From Glandiceps talaboti (taxonomy: Eukaryota > Hemichordata > Enteropneusta > Spengelidae): DNA of 37,500 nt. Below the pieces are notes generated by a model. The model worked only from the letters and a program-made list of their open reading frames with translations. It was not told the DNA's origin and searched no databases. The stretch lies in assembly GCF_964340395.1 (NCBI RefSeq), contig NC_135565.1:1097501-1135000 (forward strand), read 5' to 3'. The translations under genes were made by a program, and so were the position numbers. This document shows, piece after piece, positions 32,903-37,500 of the stretch; the first letter of the stretch is position 1; each line of letters opens with the position of its first letter.

Positions 32903-33832
32903 GTGAGTTTTGTTTAGTTTTACTATCAAACTAGGGCGACTATAGAGTTTTGTTTAGTTTTACTACCAAACCAGAGTGGCTATAGAGTTTTGTTTAGTTT
33001 TACTCCCAAACCAGGGAGACTATAGAGTTTTGTTTAGTTTTACTACCAAACCAGGGAGACTATAGAGTTTTGTTTAGTTTTACTACCAAACCAGAGTGGC
33101 TATAGAGTTTTGTTTAGTTTTACTCCCAAACCAGGGAGACTATAGAGTTTTGTTTAGTTTTACTACCAAACCAGGGAGACTATAGAGTTTTGTTTAGTTT
33201 TACTCCCAAACAAGAGTGACTGTAGAGTTTTGTTTAGTTGTACTACCAAACCAGGGAGACTATAGAGTTTTGTTTAGTTTTACTACCAAACCAGAGTGAC
33301 TATAGAGTTTTGTTTAGTTTTACTACCAAACCAGGGAGACTATAGAGTTTTGTTTAGTTTTACTACCAAACCAGTGACTATAGAGTTTTGTTTAGTTTTA
33401 CTACCAAACCAGGGAGACTATAGAGTTTTGTTTAGTTGTACTACCAAACCAGGGAGACTATAGAGTTTTGTTTAGTTTTACTACCAAACCAGGAAGACTA
33501 TAGAGTTTTGTTTAGTTGTACTACCAAACCAGGGAGACTATAGAGTTTTGTTTAGTTTTAATAGCAAACCAGGGAGACTATAGAGTTTTGTTTAGTTTTA
33601 CTACCAAACCAGAGTGACTATAGAGTTTTGTTTAGTTTTACTACCAAACCAGGGAGACTATAGAGTTTTGTTTAGTTTTACTACCAAACCAGGGAGACTA
33701 TAGAGTTTTGTTTAGTTTTACTACCAAACCAGAGTGGCTATAGAGTTTTGTTTAGTTATACTACCAAACCAGAGTGGCTATAGAGTTTTGTTTAGTTTTA
33801 CTACCAAACCAGGGAGACTATAGAGTTTTGTT
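32903..33832 (+). repeat. 40-bp minisatellite, first block (about 23 units)
   Basis: The unit is GAGTTTTGTTTAGTTTTACT followed by ACCAAACCAGGGAGACTATA, with GGGAGAC versus AGAGTGGC or AGAGTGAC subtypes. The first unit starts at the exon 4 donor, so the GTGAGTTTTG of the splice site is the unit's own beginning. Confidence 0.95.
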
Positions 33833-33975
33833 AGCTCCGCTGTCAGCGAAAGCTGAAAGCGTAGCTTTAGGTATAGGTGGGTATTGAGGTATAGAGAGTA
33901 GAGTGAATCATAGGTGTCCGTCAAACTTTTATATTTTTACTATCTACTCCGGAAGTGACAGTCGGAATTCTTCGA

Positions 33976-33996
33976 TATTTGGTGTGCATGTTCCCT

Positions 33997-34035
<39 letters not shown>

Positions 34036-34257
34036 GGCTATTCAGATTTGTTCATGCCAAGTTGATCTGTGCCATTTTCAATTTTTTATGATTCTTTTTC
34101 ATAAAATGTCATTTTCATCAACTCCTTGAAAACCTCTTATTAGATTGCTTTGATATCTGGCGTGTTGATGCGCAGGGGGTAGCTTACTCAGATTTGTTAA
34201 TTTCAAGTCAGCACATCCTCATTTTTATTTTTTATGATTTTTTTTGTAATTTGAAAA
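33976..34257. repeat. Diverged tandem duplication with G38 tract
   Basis: Copy 1 (33976-34106) and copy 2 (34151-34257) share GATAT-TGG-GTG, a G-run, TTCAGATTTGTT or CTCAGATTTGTT, and ATTTTTTATGATT. In copy 1 the G-run has expanded to 38 (33997-34034). In copy 2 it is five bases. Confidence 0.7.
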
Positions 34258-35158
34258 AAAAATGAATATGTTAATGAGCATAATGACCGACGCCATATTG
34301 GAAATCAGTCGACGAGACTTTAAGTAAACTGCCACTTTTCAAAAGACACTATTGACGTCAAACAAGGAATGTAATATGTGCTATAGTCATAATTCTACGC
34401 ATTGGGCGCCCAAATGACAAGCGTTTGTTCGAAACAGGGTTGTAAACTTCAAATCCAATTCTGCACCCTTCTACATAATCAGCCAGTCCGCAACATCCTC
34501 ATTTGCATACTCTATCCTGATTCGACCAGAAGCTGTAGGTGACCTCATTTGACCGAGCGATTTTCCACAGCAAGTATCTTGAGTATCAACACAGGACGTT
34601 CTTGGTACTCACTAAAATCACACTTCAGACCCACTATAAAAGTGTGATGTTTTCAGATAACATGTAACTTGTGGTTAATTCTATATTGTCGTGCAATTTG
34701 GAATGACAGTGAACCAGAATTCAGACAACTTGCGTAAGGAAGGGCATGCCAGGCATGCGGTTGAAGTTATGGCCGACAGTTCACATGTAAAGTTAAACGA
34801 CATGAACGTGTCTTGCCTTTCCAAAATGCAAATATTTGGCAAGTAAAAATAATTAAAATAATTACAACTTTAATTTGGCTTCAGACTTTGCATTATGTTT
34901 TGCGTATCTTTCCCCGTTTTACATGTAAATCCGAAAAGGTTCTCTCTCATCATGTCATCAATGTCAGTGATCATACCGCGCGGGGCTGCTTTGAGTACGA
35001 GCGAAGTGAGGCATGTTGAGGTATTTTGTTGAGAATTATAAATATTGCGAAATGTCAAGTACAAGGTTTAAATACAATGGAATGATGAAAAAAATGGCAG
35101 AGTCTGCTGACAGGCGCCGGTCACAAGAAACGCTGTGAATTAAAATATCAGACGATGT

Positions 35159-35699
35159 ATGTATTAATCGCCGACAATCCACCCGTATGCACGAGGGACT
35201 AACCCGGAAGCAAGTCGTTGTCAGCCATACGTTACAGTGGTAACATCGTCCGAGAAATCGCTGCGTTCAGAGTGTCATTATTCACAGAATTGTTGTTTTC
35301 GAGTGAAAACCCGTCTTGAATTGTATAACTCTAACAAATGAAGACATGTCAAGTTATATTTTGAAAGTTGTATCGCTAGTTTGAGACGATTTTCTCACGT
35401 ACTATAGTACTATCGAGGCTTACTTGGAAGTAGTAGGACCTTACTCCAGTTCATCAGGAAGTTTGGCCAGTCCGATAATTCTTTCTGGTTTAGTTTACAA
35501 CACTTTTGATCACGCAGATTTTGTTGTTGTGATGAAAAGAAATAAAAAAAAGATCATTTCAACCATTTCGTTGTGTTTTCTTTGTGAAAGGTAACCGAAC
35601 ATGAACGAGTGTTACCACTGTAACGTATGGCTGAGAATGACTCTCTTCCGGGTACTTGAGATTGTCGCCGTACGGAAACTAAGATGGCGATTAATACAT
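35159..35699. mobile_element. Element with about 88-bp imperfect terminal inverted repeats
   Basis: ATGTATTAATCGCC at 35159 faces GGCGATTAATACAT at 35686-35699. Further inward GTCAGCCATACGTTACAGTG (near 35220) faces CACTGTAACGTATGGCTGAG (near 35616). No transposase is encoded. It is nested within the 2.36-kb insertion. No clear target duplication. Confidence 0.65.
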
Positions 35700-36195
35700 T
35701 TCTTCCCTATATATATCTACCACAACTAGTACAAGTTGAATGTTGTTGACTTTGTAAATTTGTTAGAAAATTGAAATTCAAATTGCCTCAAAATTATTTT
35801 AGATCCCTAGTTTATTTCATTCATCATTAAAATTTTCCAGGGTTACAGCTGTAAGACACTGGAATTATTTATAGCCAACCTCAAAATCCTCTTTTTTTCT
35901 TTTTCTTGTGTGCATTTCCCAGTCATTTTTTTCTGAGATTTTGTGCAATTTTTCATAACAGTAGATTTTTGTCATAAAATGGTGACTATGGTATAAAAGT
36001 ACAATACATTACCAACTTCTGTGTAAAATGTGTTTTATAGTGAGACATCATATGAAACCACTAACCACTTTATTGCATCGCTAAAACAAAACTGCATAGT
36101 GAAGAGCTGAAGACCTGAACCACTTCTACATGTCACCAAAATAAAAAATTAAATTAAAAAAAAAAACAGTGGAGCTATTCTGACCGATAGGTCGC

Positions 36196-37500
36196 TTGTT
36201 TAGTTATACTACCAAACCAGGGAGACTATAGAGTTTTGTTTAGTTATACTACCAAACCAAAGTGACTATAGAGTTTTGTTTAGTTATACTACCAAACCAG
36301 AGTGGCTATAAAGTTTTGTTTAGTTTTACTACCAAACTAGGGAGACTATAGAGTTTTGTTTAGTTGTACTACCAAACCAGAGTGACTATAGAGTTTTGTT
36401 TAGTTGTACTACCAAACCAGGGAGACTATCGAGTTTTGTTTAGTTTTACTAGCAAAGCAGAGTGACTATAGAGTTTTGTTTAGTTATACTACCAAACCAG
36501 AGTGGCTATAGAGTTTTGTTTAGTTTTACTACCAAACCAGGGAGACTATAGAGTTTTGTTTAGTTTTACTACCATACCAGGGAGATTATAGAGTTTTGTT
36601 TAGTTTTACTAGCAAACCAGAGTGGCTATAGAGTTTTGTTTAGTTACTATGACTATAGAGCTTTGTTTAGTTTTACTACCAAACCAGAGTGACTATAGAG
36701 TTTTGTTTAGTTGTACTACCAAACCAGGGAGACTATTGAGTTTTGTTTAGTTTTACTACCAAACCAGGGAGACTATAGAGTTTTGTTTAGTTTTACTACC
36801 AAACCAGTGACTATAAAGTTTTGTTTAGTTGTACTACCAAACCAGGGAGACTATAGAGTTTTGTTTAGTTGTACTACCAAACCAGGGAGACTATAGAGTT
36901 TTGTTTAGTTTTAATAGCAAACCAGGGAGACTATAGAGTTTTGTTTAGTTTTACTACCAAACCAGGGAGACTATAGAGTTTTGTTTAGTTGTACTACCAA
37001 ACCAGGGAGACTATAGAGTTTTGTTTAGTTTTACTACCAAACCAGGGAGACTATAGAGTTTTGTTTAGTTTTACTACCAAACCAGGGAGACTATAGAGTT
37101 TTGTTTAGTTGTACTACCAAACCAGGGAGATTATAGAGTTTTGTTTAGTTTTACTACCAAATCAGAGTGACTATAGAGTTTTGTTTAGTTTTACTACCAA
37201 ACCAGGGAGACTATAGAGTTTTGTTTAATTGTACTACCAAACCAGAGTGACTATAGAGTTTTGTTTAGTTTTACTACCAAACCAGGGAGACTATAGAGTT
37301 TTGTTTAGTTTTACTACCAAACCAGGGAGACTATAGAGTTTTGTTTAGTTTTACTACCAAACCAGGGAGACTATAGAGTTTTGTTTAGTTTTACTAGCAA
37401 ACCAGGGAGACTATAGAGTTTTGTTTAGTTTTACTACCAAACCAGAGTGACTATAGAGTTTTGTTTAGTTTTACTCCCAAACCAGAGTGACTATAGAGTT
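36196..37500 (+). repeat. 40-bp minisatellite, second block (about 33 units, runs off the window)
   Basis: Same unit as 32903-33832, with the same GGGAGAC and AGAGTGAC or AGAGTGGC subtypes plus TTATACTACC and TTGTACTACC variants, and one shortened unit near 36645. It continues past the right edge, so the true size is unknown. Confidence 0.95.

Larger units (their letters stand above)
33833..36195. mobile_element. 2.36-kb composite insertion splitting the 40-bp array
   Basis: The array stops at GAGTTTTGTT and resumes at TTGTTTAGTT. The 5-bp TTGTT is duplicated at both borders (33828-33832 and 36196-36200). The insert begins AGCTCCGCTGTCAGCG and ends after an A-rich run (36143-36165) with GACCGATAGGTCGC. 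Inside are a G38 run, a tandem duplication and a second inverted-repeat element. No protein-coding frame is recognised. The A-rich tail near one end is compatible with a retroposon, but the class is uncertain. Confidence 0.55.

Noticed and set aside
35851-35960. Possible fifth exon after TTAAAATTTTCCAG
   Set aside because: The frame in the required phase runs into T-rich low-complexity sequence and a stop, with no good donor. It also lies inside the inserted element.
8089-37500. CRISPR-like regular repeats
   Set aside because: Units are directly adjacent without unique spacers and vary internally. The DNA is eukaryotic. They are minisatellites.

Overview
The window is animal nuclear DNA, most likely from a marine invertebrate. 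It is AT-rich, has introns with GT-AG splice sites, and is dominated by minisatellites, fold-back elements and retrotransposons, including a DIRS-type tyrosine-recombinase retrotransposon. The species cannot be named from sequence alone. There is no bacterial or phage operon, no rRNA and no confident tRNA.

One host gene runs left to right through most of the window. It can be rebuilt from four exons (6364-6395, 9790-9874, 25463-25818, 32623-32902), each with a plausible splice site. The reading frame passes through all four (32+85+356+280 = 753 nt, 251 codons, no stop) with matching intron phases 2, 0 and 2. The encoded start is rich in Ser, Pro and charged residues. It carries an ESWPSS motif, an R-Y-I-H-R-F-R-Y-G-E-P-K-S-R motif and an F-W-W-L motif. 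From memory this resembles vertebrate PROSER3 (proline- and serine-rich protein 3); I could not check this. A promoter-like stretch with NRF-1-like and YY1-like motifs lies about 100 bp upstream of the ATG. The gene continues beyond the right edge.

Layout. 1-6225 is upstream repeat-rich DNA: a 1-kb element with long inverted repeats (576-1571), a microsatellite-rich fold-back (about 2090-2640), a broken minus-strand LINE (2898-5150) and a duplicated segment split by a CA repeat. Intron 1 (6396-9789) holds a near-perfect hairpin element with an 11-bp target duplication and a 32-bp minisatellite of about 47 units. Intron 2 (9875-25462, 15.6 kb) holds a 55-bp satellite of about 150 units interrupted by a nested fold-back insertion, then a piggyBac-like fragment, a fold-back family and a very homogeneous 37-bp array (24 units). 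Intron 3 (25819-32622) holds a structurally complete but mutated DIRS element on the minus strand. Intron 4 holds a 40-bp array that starts at the 5' splice site, is split by a 2.36-kb insertion and runs off the window.

The most notable features are four unrelated minisatellites that each begin or end close to an exon border of the same gene, a DIRS element whose internal complementary region matches both outer ends perfectly, and an in-frame triplication of 22 codons inside its reverse transcriptase.
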